A DNA stretch of 40,033 bases from Candidatus Kuenenia stuttgartensis (GTDB taxonomy: Bacteria; Planctomycetota; Phycisphaerae; Phycisphaerales; SM1A02), in assembly GCA_945870915.1 (NCBI GenBank), contig CAMBUI010000003.1, positions 1 through 40,033 on the forward strand, in the 5' to 3' direction. The translations under genes were made by a program, and so were the position numbers. Shown here one piece after another: positions 27,833 through 35,951 of this stretch. Under the pieces are notes generated by a model. The model did no database searches. It had not been told where the DNA came from and was given only the letters and a program-made list of their open reading frames with translations. Position 1 is the first letter of the stretch. Every line of letters begins with the position of its first letter.

Positions 27833-28324
27833 GGGTCGTACGACCCCGGTGAGGCGCGACGCACGGCGCTCCACCGACACAAACGTGTGCGGCTGGAGGC
27901 TGATGGCAGCGAGGACGCAATCCCGCTGCAGCGACTGATCGTGCGCCACAGGAGGTGGCTGAACTCGGAATCACCGGCACCCGCGGTGCCGGCGAACACC
28001 GAGATGATTGACAGGAACGGAAGCCGAATATCACGCACGGTCACTCACCCGGGTGTTTGCTGAGGACTCCGACACACCCGGCACAGTTCACGAAGGATGA
28101 TCCAGGTTCAGGAAGGCTGGCGAGTAGAAGGATCTGGCTCGCACCGGCAAGGCGCGCAAGGAGTTGGCAGAGCCTTCCCCAGCATGCACGGCCTCACGTG
28201 CAGCGCAGGAGACCGACCGGACCACGGATCAGACTTCGTTCCAGACCACCACGGCGGGGCCAACCACGCGAAGGCCCCGCTCTCGCCGCCCGCGGACCCC
28301 ACCTCCGCGGGCGGCTTTGTTTTT
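27833..28324 (+). ncRNA. Candidate structured RNA or long 3' region ending at an intrinsic terminator
   Basis: GGGTCGTACGACCC palindrome (27833-27846); bulged 12-bp hairpin CTCCA-CCG-a-CACA-AACG-TGTG-CGG-c-TGGAG (27869-27898); GCAGCG/CGCTGC (27906-27929); CCGGCACC-CGC-GGTGCCGG (27974-27992); CCGGGTGT/ACACCCGG (28049-28081); terminator at 28285. No recognisable ORF. Confidence 0.4.
28285..28324 (+). terminator. Strong intrinsic terminator
   Basis: Perfect 12-bp stem GCCGCCCGCGGA-CCCCACC-TCCGCGGGCGGC followed by TTTGTTTTT. Confidence 0.92.
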
Positions 28325-28446
28325 CCCAGGCCGTGTCTTTCTCGGGCCGTGTTTTTCCCAGGGTTCGAACGCGCCGCGCAGAGGGCCGAGCGGGATCGGG
28401 CACAATGCGGCGCCGGCACCGATGCCGGCACCCGCGCAACCCACGC

Positions 28447-29418
28447 ATGCCCGAGATCCCGATGCATCGATCCACCTTCCGGTGCGCCCTGCTGCTCGGC
28501 GCGCTCCTTCCCCTCGCCACCTGCATGAGCGCCTCCACCAACGCCACCTCCGCCACCCAGCACGCCGACTGGCACGCCAAGCGCCTCGAGACCCTGCGCG
28601 CGGAGGACGGCTGGCTGACCTTGGTCGGACTCGACTTCCTGCCCGAGGGCACCTCCACCATCGGCAGCGCGGACGGGGCGACGTTTCGCTACCCGAACTG
28701 CGCGGAGCCGATCGTTGGCCGGCTCGAGGTCGCGGACGGGCGGGTTTCGTTCCGCCAGGGCGCGGGTGATGGCAACGCGGTCGGGACGGAGGTCGGGACG
28801 GAGGCCGGGACGGCGGGCGGTGCGGTCGTCTGGACCGCCGACGACGCGGGTCCGCCGACGGTGCTGCGGAGCGGCACGGTGTCGTTCACGCTGGTACGCC
28901 GCAACGGACGGCTGGCGCTGCGCGTGCGCGACAACGCGAGCCCCGTGCGCACGGGATTCGCGGGCATCGCGCTCTTCCCCTACCAGCCTGCGTTCGCCGT
29001 GCGGGCGCGCGTCGAGGCGCCGCCGGCGGGCGCCACGGTCGCGATCACGAATGTGACCGGCTTCGTCGAGGAGCAGCCGGTGGCGGCGGTGCTGCGGTTC
29101 CGACTGCCCGACGATGCCGGCGGGGTGCCGGAGGCCGAGCACCGCGTCATCGCGACCGCGGGTTCCGGAGGCCGGCTGTTCGTCGTGTTCGGCGACGCGA
29201 CCAACGGCGCCGAGACCTACGGCGGTGGGCGGTTCCTCGACATCGCAGCGCCCGTGGACGGGTGGACCACGATCGACTTCAACCGGGCGACGAACCCTCC
29301 CTGCAGCTTCACGCCGTACGCGACCTGCCCGCTGCCGCCGGAGGACAACCGCCTTCCGGTCCGCGTCCCTGCAGGCGAGAAACATCGGGTGGCTGCGGAA
29401 CTTCACGCGGATCGCTGA
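28447..29418 (+). CDS. DUF1684-like domain protein, exported or lipoprotein
   Basis: Hydrophobic N-terminus LLLGALLPLATC; HADWHAKRLETLRAEDGWLTLVGLDFLPEGTSTIGS; DNASPVRTGFAGIALFPYQPAFAVRARVEA; GRFLDIAAPVDGWTTIDFNRATNPPCSFTPYATCPLPPEDNRLPVRVPAGEK. Confidence 0.82.
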   Translation: MPEIPMHRSTFRCALLLGALLPLATCMSASTNATSATQHADWHAKRLETLRAEDGWLTLVGLDFLPEGTSTIGSADGATFRYPNCAEPIVGRLEVADGRVSFRQGAGDGNAVGTEVGTEAGTAGGAVVWTADDAGPPTVLRSGTVSFTLVRRNGRLALRVRDNASPVRTGFAGIALFPYQPAFAVRARVEAPPAGATVAITNVTGFVEEQPVAAVLRFRLPDDAGGVPEAEHRVIATAGSGGRLFVVFGDATNGAETYGGGRFLDIAAPVDGWTTIDFNRATNPPCSFTPYATCPLPPEDNRLPVRVPAGEKHRVAAELHADR

Positions 29419-29483
29419 GAGAAGCGGCGAGGATCTCCTGAAGTGGGGTGCCCCGCGTCCCGGGGCAGACTGAGGAGTCTTCC

Positions 29484-30635
29484 ATGCGATCGGTGATCAT
29501 TGGCGGTGGCGTCGGCGGTTGTGCGATGGCGGCGGCCCTGCGGGGAAGTGCCGTCGGGCGCGAGGTCGCGATCCTGGAGCGGCGCGCCGTGGGCGCGGCG
29601 GGCGGCATGGGCTTCATCCTGATGCCGAACGGCGTCGATGCGCTCGAGCGGATCGCGCCGGAGATCGCCTGGCGTTCGTCGGGCCGCACCATCGACCGGG
29701 TCGCCCTGCGCGCCGCCTGCGGACGCGAACTGTCGAGCCACGCGATCGACCCGGCGCTGTGCGTGTCGCGCGAGCGCTTCCTGGGCTTGCTGCGACAGGC
29801 GGCGGGCGGGGCGCGCTTCATCGAGGGCGCGACGGTGACGGGGCTGACCCATCGGGCGGAGGCCGGGGCGGGCGAGCGCGGGTCGGGAGATGGTTTCGAC
29901 CTTGCCGCGGACACCTTCGCCAGCGTGACCTACACGGGTGATCGGGGCGTCGAGCAGCTCGGCGGCGACGCGTTCTTCGGCTGCGATGGCGCGGCGTCGC
30001 GCACGCGGGCGCTGGTGTTTCCCGAAGCGCAGCTCGCGGAGGTGGTGGTCAAGGAGATCGTGTCGGTCGCGCATGCGCCGGCGCTGGCGAAGCGGCTCGG
30101 CTCGACCTTCCACAAGTTCCACGACGAGGAGGGCGGACTCGCGGTCGGCGTGCTCGCCGAGAGCGACGAGCGGGTCGTCTGGTTCACCCAGTTCGACAGC
30201 CGGCGCTGGCCGGGCGTCGCGGCGACGGCCGCGGGCATGGCGGGCTTTGTGGCCGAGCGGCTCGCAGGCTGGTCGGACGAGGTCGCGGAGGCGTGCGCCG
30301 CCACCGACTTCGGGCGCAGCCATCTCTGGCCGACGCGGGACCTGCCGCCGATGGCGTCGCTGGCGCGGGGCAACCTGGCGCTGGTCGGCGATGCGGCGCA
30401 CGCGTGCCTGCCGTTCACCAGCCAGGGTGCCAACGGCGCGCTGGCCGATGCGGCGCTGCTGCAGGAGCTGCTGGCCGAGGTGCGCGATCCGCGCGCGCTG
30501 CGGACCGCGCTCGAGCGGTACAGCGCCGTGCGCCGTCCGCATCACCGGCGGATGTTCATGGAGGGACGGCGGCTGCGCGAGGCGTTCCTGGCGCCGATGC
30601 GTCACGGGGCGCCGGTGGTTCCGCTGGTGGATTGA
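29484..30635 (+). CDS. FAD-dependent monooxygenase (UbiH/PHBH-like)
   Basis: SVIIGGGVGGCAMAAALRG Rossmann motif; FFGCDGAASRTR; LALVGDAAHACLPFTSQGANGALADAALL. Confidence 0.88.
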   Translation: MRSVIIGGGVGGCAMAAALRGSAVGREVAILERRAVGAAGGMGFILMPNGVDALERIAPEIAWRSSGRTIDRVALRAACGRELSSHAIDPALCVSRERFLGLLRQAAGGARFIEGATVTGLTHRAEAGAGERGSGDGFDLAADTFASVTYTGDRGVEQLGGDAFFGCDGAASRTRALVFPEAQLAEVVVKEIVSVAHAPALAKRLGSTFHKFHDEEGGLAVGVLAESDERVVWFTQFDSRRWPGVAATAAGMAGFVAERLAGWSDEVAEACAATDFGRSHLWPTRDLPPMASLARGNLALVGDAAHACLPFTSQGANGALADAALLQELLAEVRDPRALRTALERYSAVRRPHHRRMFMEGRRLREAFLAPMRHGAPVVPLVD

Positions 30636-30777
30636 GGCGGGCGACGCGGCGCGGGTGAACCGCTCCGGGCGCGGATCCGCTGGCGAATCGAGAAACCCCT
30701 ACTGTGCCTGTCCTGCGTCCTTCCTGCGCCCTTCCTGAACCTTCCTGAACCTCGCCGGCCCCCCGCCTGAGCCACGC

Positions 30778-30825
30778 ATGCAGCCACGCATGCAGCCATC
30801 CATGCAGCCACCCATGCAGCCACGC
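30778..30825 (+). repeat. 12-bp tandem repeat containing in-frame start codons
   Basis: ATGCAGCCACGC / ATGCAGCCATCC / ATGCAGCCACCC / ATGCAGCCACGC, then ATG at 30826. Confidence 0.95.
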
Positions 30826-32100
30826 ATGTCTGTCCAACCTCCCGACGCCCCGCACCACGAGCCCGATTTCGAGGCGTTGCGTGAGCGCGCGTTCAACCTC
30901 CGCTGGGCGACGGTGGCGCCGGATGTGATCCCGCTGACGGCGGCGGATCCCGATCTGCCGGTCGCGCGCGAGGTGACCGAGGCGATCGCGGACTACATCG
31001 CGCGGCCGCACCTGAGCTACGGACCCGCGTGCGGGCTGCCGCCGTTTCGCGAGGCGGTGGCGCGGCACTTCGCGCGGGAGAAGTCGGCGCCGGGCGTCGA
31101 TGCCGCGCGGGTGATCGCGACCAACTCGGCGGCGAGCGCGATCACGCTGGTCGCGCGGCACCTGCTGACGGCGGGCGACGAGGTGGTGGTGCAGGATCCG
31201 GTCGACTTCCTGGTCGCCGAGAGCGCGCGTCGCGCGGGTGCCGTGATCCGCAGGTGGGAACCCACGCCCGGCGGCTCCGGTGGCGGGCCCGGTGCGGCGG
31301 GCGGATCGCGCCGGAGGTTCACCGCCGCGGGGCTGCGCGCGTTGCTCGCGTCGCCCGAGGGCGCGCGGGTGCGGCTGGTGTCGGTCTGCCACCCGCACAA
31401 TCCGCTCGGCTCGCTGTGGAGTGCGGCGGAGGTCGCGGAGATCGCGGAGGTCGTTGCGGCGCACGGCGCGGCGCTTCTGTCGGACGAGGTCTGGTCGGAC
31501 GTGCTGCTCGACGGAGCCGGGTTCGCGAGTTTCGCGGGGCAGGTCCGGCCGCGGCTCGCGCCGTGGGTGGTCTACGGCCTTTCGAAGGGCTACGGGCTGG
31601 CGGGACTGCGCATCGGCGCGGTGGTCGCGCCGGATGCCGACGCGGCGGCCGGGTTCGCGCAGGCGCAGGGCTTCGAGCACACCATCGAGGGCGTTTCGAC
31701 GCTGTCGCAGGTTGCGGCGACGGCGGCGCTCGGGCACGCGGGTGCGTGGAGGTCGGAGTTCCTCGCCCACTGCACGCGGCAACGCGATCTTGCGATCGAC
31801 CGGCTCGCGGCGCTGCCGGGCGTGCGGATCGACGACGCGCCGGAGGCGACCTTCGTCCTCTTCTGCAACATCGAGGGCACGGGGCTTTCGGAGGACGTGC
31901 TCGCGGAGCGGATCGAACGGATCGCGCGCGTCAAGGTCGTGCCGGGCAGTCCCCGCTGGTTCGGTCCCGGCGCCGCGGGGCACCTGCGCCTGAGCCTCGC
32001 GACGACGCACACGGTGCTCGAGGAGGCGCTGGACCGCATCGTGCGGGCGTGGCCGGCCATCATCGCCCCTGGCGCCGACACCGCGACGATGGCGCCCTGA
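30778..32100 (+). CDS. PLP-dependent class I/II aminotransferase (MalY/PatB-like); start ambiguous among five ATGs
   Basis: ADPDLPVAREVTEAIADYI, LSYGPACGLPPFREAVARHF, CHPHNPLGSLWSAAEVAEIAEV, LLSDEVWSDVLLDG, YGLSKGYGLAGLRIGAVV (PLP Lys). Confidence 0.88.
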   Translation: MQPRMQPSMQPPMQPRMSVQPPDAPHHEPDFEALRERAFNLRWATVAPDVIPLTAADPDLPVAREVTEAIADYIARPHLSYGPACGLPPFREAVARHFAREKSAPGVDAARVIATNSAASAITLVARHLLTAGDEVVVQDPVDFLVAESARRAGAVIRRWEPTPGGSGGGPGAAGGSRRRFTAAGLRALLASPEGARVRLVSVCHPHNPLGSLWSAAEVAEIAEVVAAHGAALLSDEVWSDVLLDGAGFASFAGQVRPRLAPWVVYGLSKGYGLAGLRIGAVVAPDADAAAGFAQAQGFEHTIEGVSTLSQVAATAALGHAGAWRSEFLAHCTRQRDLAIDRLAALPGVRIDDAPEATFVLFCNIEGTGLSEDVLAERIERIARVKVVPGSPRWFGPGAAGHLRLSLATTHTVLEEALDRIVRAWPAIIAPGADTATMAP

Positions 32101-32142
32101 GTCGACGCAGGGCGATCGGCCCTGCAGGCGGCGACGGTGCGC

Positions 32143-32544
32143 TCACGGCGCGAAGTCGACGATGTAGGAGCGACGCCAGCGGGGTTTCCAGGTGCGGACG
32201 AGCTCGACATGCACCGGGTGCTCGAGGTACGCCTTGTAGTCGTCGGGGGAGTCGAACTCGACGACGATGCCGAGGTCGTAGTCCTTCGCGACGTTCGGAC
32301 GCCCGGTCTCGAACGGTGTGCCGCAGACATAGCGACGCACCGAGGGAATGCCCGGCAGCATGCGGTCGGAGTCGGCGCGCATGGCGGCGATGTCGGCGTC
32401 GTCGGCGAGATCGACGAGCACCACATGCTGGAGCCGCATGCCGGAGGAGCTGGCCGCCGGGCCCTCGTCCCGTCCAACGCCCGCTCCGCGGCAGGCACAG
32501 ATCGAGAGGCAGAGGAGGAACGCGGCCGCGGAGCTTCGGTGCAT
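32143..32544 (-). CDS. Dabb (stress-responsive A/B barrel) domain lipoprotein
   Basis: Lipobox-like LLCLSICAC; LQHVVLVDLADDADIAAMRADSDRMLPGIPSVRRYVCGTPFE; DYDLGIVVEFDSPDDYKAYLEHPVHVELVRTW. Confidence 0.82.
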   Translation of the reverse strand: MHRSSAAAFLLCLSICACRGAGVGRDEGPAASSSGMRLQHVVLVDLADDADIAAMRADSDRMLPGIPSVRRYVCGTPFETGRPNVAKDYDLGIVVEFDSPDDYKAYLEHPVHVELVRTWKPRWRRSYIVDFAP

Positions 32545-32765
32545 CCCTCCATGGTACGGGTAGCATGCGTCCGAGAACGGATTCGGCATCGGCGCCCTAC
32601 CGTCGGGGCTCGACATGCCGATGACTCCGTGTCCCAGGGACCCGACAAACCGAGGAATCGTGGGGCTCGCGCAACGACCGGGCACGATCGGACCGAAAAC
32701 CACTCCACTCCGGCGCGCCTCGTCCGACGCCGCCGCCATGACGAAGAAGGGCTCGCGAACCACCT

Positions 32766-33458
32766 ATGGCCATCCAGACCCGCATCCAGCCGCGCCAGAC
32801 CATCCAGAACATCGCGTACGCGGTCATCTGCCTCGTGCTCGCGCTGTGGGGCTGGTACGACTACTCCGTCAAGATCCCGGGCAAGGAGGTCGCGTTCGCC
32901 GAGTACACCACGGCGGAGAAGGCGAAGTCGACGCTCGAGGAGAAGGTTCGGACCACCCCGCTGACCGCCGACGAGAGCGCGCAGTACCGCACCGCCATCG
33001 AGACGCTGGGCAAGTACAAGGAAAAGCCGGCGGAACCCGCCGCGTACGACCGACCTGTCCAGCTCTGGCTCTACATCGTGGGTTGCGGCGTGATGGGCGT
33101 GCCGTGGTTCGCGTGGGCGCAGTGGCGCCTCTCGCGCTCGCGGTACCGGCTCAACGACGACGGCTCGTTCGACTGCGGCGCGGGCAGCTTCGCCCACGAC
33201 GAGGTCACGGGCATCGACATGGACCGCTGGATGGCGAAGTCGATCGCGTTCGTGCTGCTCAAGGACGGTCGCCGGATCGAGCTCGACGACTTCAAGTACA
33301 AGGGCGTGGAGGACATCGTGGCGGCGCTCGCCGCGCGCTTCCACCCCGGACAGTGGACGAGCGACGCGCGTCCGATCGGCGATCCGAAGTCGCGCGACAC
33401 CAAGAAGGCCGCCGAGGCCGCGGCATCGGCCGGGACTCCGGACGCGCCGCAGGGATAA
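32766..33458 (+). CDS. Hypothetical protein with two predicted TM segments
   Basis: TM segments IAYAVICLVLALWGWYDY and LWLYIVGCGVMGVPWFAWAQW, followed by a soluble C-terminal region. No family recognised. Confidence 0.75.
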   Translation: MAIQTRIQPRQTIQNIAYAVICLVLALWGWYDYSVKIPGKEVAFAEYTTAEKAKSTLEEKVRTTPLTADESAQYRTAIETLGKYKEKPAEPAAYDRPVQLWLYIVGCGVMGVPWFAWAQWRLSRSRYRLNDDGSFDCGAGSFAHDEVTGIDMDRWMAKSIAFVLLKDGRRIELDDFKYKGVEDIVAALAARFHPGQWTSDARPIGDPKSRDTKKAAEAAASAGTPDAPQG

Positions 33459-33554
33459 ACCCTCCCAGCGCGGGCGGAACCCGCGTTCGGGCGCCGGACG
33501 CACGCTGCCCGAGGCGGAAGTCCGCCCGTTCCACACCTATCGCCCCTGCCGACC

Positions 33555-33577
33555 AACCCGCGCCCGACGCGGGTTTT
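33555..33577 (+). terminator. Probable intrinsic terminator
   Basis: AACCCGCG-CCCGA-CGCGGGTT with TTTT at 33574-33577, between two plus-strand CDSs. Confidence 0.55.
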
Positions 33578-33627
33578 GGCTACGCTTCGCGACTTGCGGG
33601 CGGGTGCCCGCACACCCGAGTCCAGCC

Positions 33628-34749
33628 ATGCGCGCCACCACCGAACCGACCACGCCGATCGAGAAGCAGGACCGCTGCAGCGATCTCTCGCACCGCCCCC
33701 GGGTCCTGCTCGGCAAGATGGGCCTCGACGGCCACGACCGCGGCGTCAAGCTCATCGCGCGCGTGATGCGCGACTCGGGCATCCATGTGATCTACTCCGG
33801 CCTGTGGCAGACGCCGCGCAGCCTTGCGATCAGCGCCCGCGACGAGGACGCCGACTGCATCGCCTGCTCGATGATGTCGAACTCGCACCTGGTGCTGGTC
33901 CCGCGCCTGCTCGAGGAATGCGCCAAGGTCGGCCGGCCGGACATGATCGTGAACGTCGGCGGCATCATCCCGCAGGACGATGTGCAGAAGCTCCTCGACG
34001 CCGGCGTCGCGCGGGTCTACCACACCGGCACCGGCATGACCGAGATCGTGGGCAGCGTGCGCGACAGCGTGCGCGACTACGCGCCCCTGGCGGCGAAGGT
34101 CACGACCCACCCCACCGCGCTGCTCGCGCGCAACATCTCGCTCGCGCACGCGGGCGCGAAGACCGACGCGCCGCGCCGCCGCCCGAGGCAGGTCGTGGGC
34201 ATCACCGGCTCGCCCGGCGCGGGCAAGTCGACGCTCGTTGCCGCGATGGCCAGCGAGGCCGTGCGCCGCGGCGAGCGGATCGCGGTCGTCGCGTTCGACC
34301 CGATGAGTCCGATCACGGGCGGCGCGCTGCTGGGCGACCGCCTGCGCGTCGACTTCAACGCCGTCGACGAGGGGATCTTCTACCGCTCGCTGGCGATCGT
34401 GGGCGAGGACTACCGCACGCTCAACGAGATCATCGAGCTCATCGGCGGCGCGGGCTACGACAAGCTCATCGTCGAGACGGTGGGCGCCGGCCAGAACGAC
34501 GTCGCGATCCGCACCTTCGTCGACCGCACCGCGGTCGTGGTGGTGCCCGGCATGGGCGACTCGGTGCAGATGGACAAGGCTGGCATCCTCGAGATCGCCG
34601 ACCTGTTCGTCGTGAACAAGGCCGACCACGCCGGCGAGTCGAAGCTGGTGCGCGAGCTGCTCGACATCGCGGGCGGACGCCGGATCTTCGAGACGATCGC
34701 GACGCAGGGCAAGGGCATCGTGGAGCTGCTCGAGGGACTGTTCGCCTGA
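33628..34749 (+). CDS. Fusion of cobalamin-binding (mutase small-domain-like) domain and MeaB/ArgK-type P-loop GTPase
   Basis: VLLGKMGLDGHDRGVKLIARVMRDSGIHVIYSG (DxHxxG), ACSMMSNSHLVLVPRLLEE, NVGGIIPQDD; then GITGSPGAGKSTLVAAM, VVAFDPMSPITGGALLGDRLR, LIVETVGAGQNDV, LFVVNKADHAGESKL. Confidence 0.92.
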   Translation: MRATTEPTTPIEKQDRCSDLSHRPRVLLGKMGLDGHDRGVKLIARVMRDSGIHVIYSGLWQTPRSLAISARDEDADCIACSMMSNSHLVLVPRLLEECAKVGRPDMIVNVGGIIPQDDVQKLLDAGVARVYHTGTGMTEIVGSVRDSVRDYAPLAAKVTTHPTALLARNISLAHAGAKTDAPRRRPRQVVGITGSPGAGKSTLVAAMASEAVRRGERIAVVAFDPMSPITGGALLGDRLRVDFNAVDEGIFYRSLAIVGEDYRTLNEIIELIGGAGYDKLIVETVGAGQNDVAIRTFVDRTAVVVVPGMGDSVQMDKAGILEIADLFVVNKADHAGESKLVRELLDIAGGRRIFETIATQGKGIVELLEGLFA

Positions 34750-34861
34750 GTGCGGCCGGGGTCGCGACCGCGCGACCGCTGAACCGCATGCGCCGAAGCC
34801 CTTCGGCACCGAAGCCCTGCAGCACTGAAGCCCGCCACCGCAGCCCGCGACCGCCCGCCCC

Positions 34862-35422
34862 ATGCTCTCGACCCTGTTCAACACCGAGGACACGGGCCTC
34901 TGGTCCGTCACCGCGATCTCGCTGGCCATCGTGCTGGCGCGCCTGATCGACGTCTCGCTGGGCACCTTCCGCACCGTCGCGGTCGTGCAGGGCCGGCGCG
35001 GGCTCGCGTGGATCCTCGGGTTCTTCGAGGTGCTCACCTGGGTGCTGGTGGTGAGCGAGGTGCTCGCGACGGTCAAGGACCACACCTGGTTCGCGATCCC
35101 CTACGCGGTCGGCTTCGCCACCGGCAACTACGTGGGCATCATGGTCGAGGCGCGCCTCGCGCTCGGACGGCAGGTGGTGCGGATCTTCTCGAAGGACGGG
35201 ACGCGGCTGGCGGCGGCGCTGCGCGAGGCGAACTTCGGCGTCACCGAGTTCGACGGGCGCGGCAAGGACGGGCCGGTGACGATGCTCTTCGTCGAGGTCG
35301 AGCGCAAGACCGTCGGCGAGATCGTGCGCCGTGCGCGCGAGGTCGACCCGCGCTGCTACTACACGGTGGGCGATATCCGCGTGGCCTCGACGGCCGCGGG
35401 AATGCCGACGCGGACGAGCTGA
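34862..35422 (+). CDS. DUF2179 / UPF0316-like membrane protein
   Basis: ISLAIVLARLIDVSLGTFRTVAVVQGRRGLAWILGFFEVLTWVLVVSEVL; YAVGFATGNYVGIMVEARLALG; C-terminal soluble domain. Confidence 0.85.
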   Translation: MLSTLFNTEDTGLWSVTAISLAIVLARLIDVSLGTFRTVAVVQGRRGLAWILGFFEVLTWVLVVSEVLATVKDHTWFAIPYAVGFATGNYVGIMVEARLALGRQVVRIFSKDGTRLAAALREANFGVTEFDGRGKDGPVTMLFVEVERKTVGEIVRRAREVDPRCYYTVGDIRVASTAAGMPTRTS

Positions 35423-35423
35423 C

Positions 35424-35951
35424 TCAGAGCTTCCGGGTGGCGAAGTAGGTCACGCCCGCAGGCGCGGTGGCGGCGACGCCGTCGAGCCCGGTGTAGCCGA
35501 GGCGCCGGTAGAGGCGGATCGCTCCGCCGTTCGACGCGGCCACCTCGAGGGTGATCTTGCCGAACCCGTGCTCGCGGCCGAGGTCGGCGAGCACCTCGAG
35601 CATCGCGGTGCCGAGGCCCTTGCCGCGGGCCGCGGGCGCGACGTGCACGTCGTGCACGTTGAACAGCTGCGTGCGGCCGAACGACGAATAGCCCTCGAAC
35701 GCGATCAGCACGCCCTCGGTCTCCTCGCTCTCGGCGCGGGCGGCGAGCAGCACCAGCGTGCCCGCGCGGCGCGCGAGGTCGTCGGCGACGCGGCCGAAGT
35801 GCGCGGCGTCGAGGTGCGGCGAGCCCGACACCGGCTCGGCGGCGAACTCGGCCATCAGGCGCGCGAACGCGGCCCGGTCGTCGGGATCGGCGAAGTCGCA
35901 GATCCAGACATCGTGCTCGCCCGCCTGCGGCTGCGCGGTGGGATCACTCAT
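35424..35951 (-). CDS. GNAT-family N-acetyltransferase
   Basis: VHDVHVAPAARGKGLGTAMLEVLADLGREHGFGKITLEVAASNGGAIRLYRRLGYTG. Confidence 0.9.
   Translation of the reverse strand: MSDPTAQPQAGEHDVWICDFADPDDRAAFARLMAEFAAEPVSGSPHLDAAHFGRVADDLARRAGTLVLLAARAESEETEGVLIAFEGYSSFGRTQLFNVHDVHVAPAARGKGLGTAMLEVLADLGREHGFGKITLEVAASNGGAIRLYRRLGYTGLDGVAATAPAGVTYFATRKL

Noticed and set aside
27833-28324. RNase P RNA or tmRNA
   Set aside because: The conserved GAGGAAAGTCCGGGC-type P4 strand and ACAGAA..GGCTTA region, and the tmRNA T-arm/acceptor ends, were not seen by eye.
28355-28375. T-loop-like GGTTCGAAC
   Set aside because: No tRNA cloverleaf upstream; chance match.
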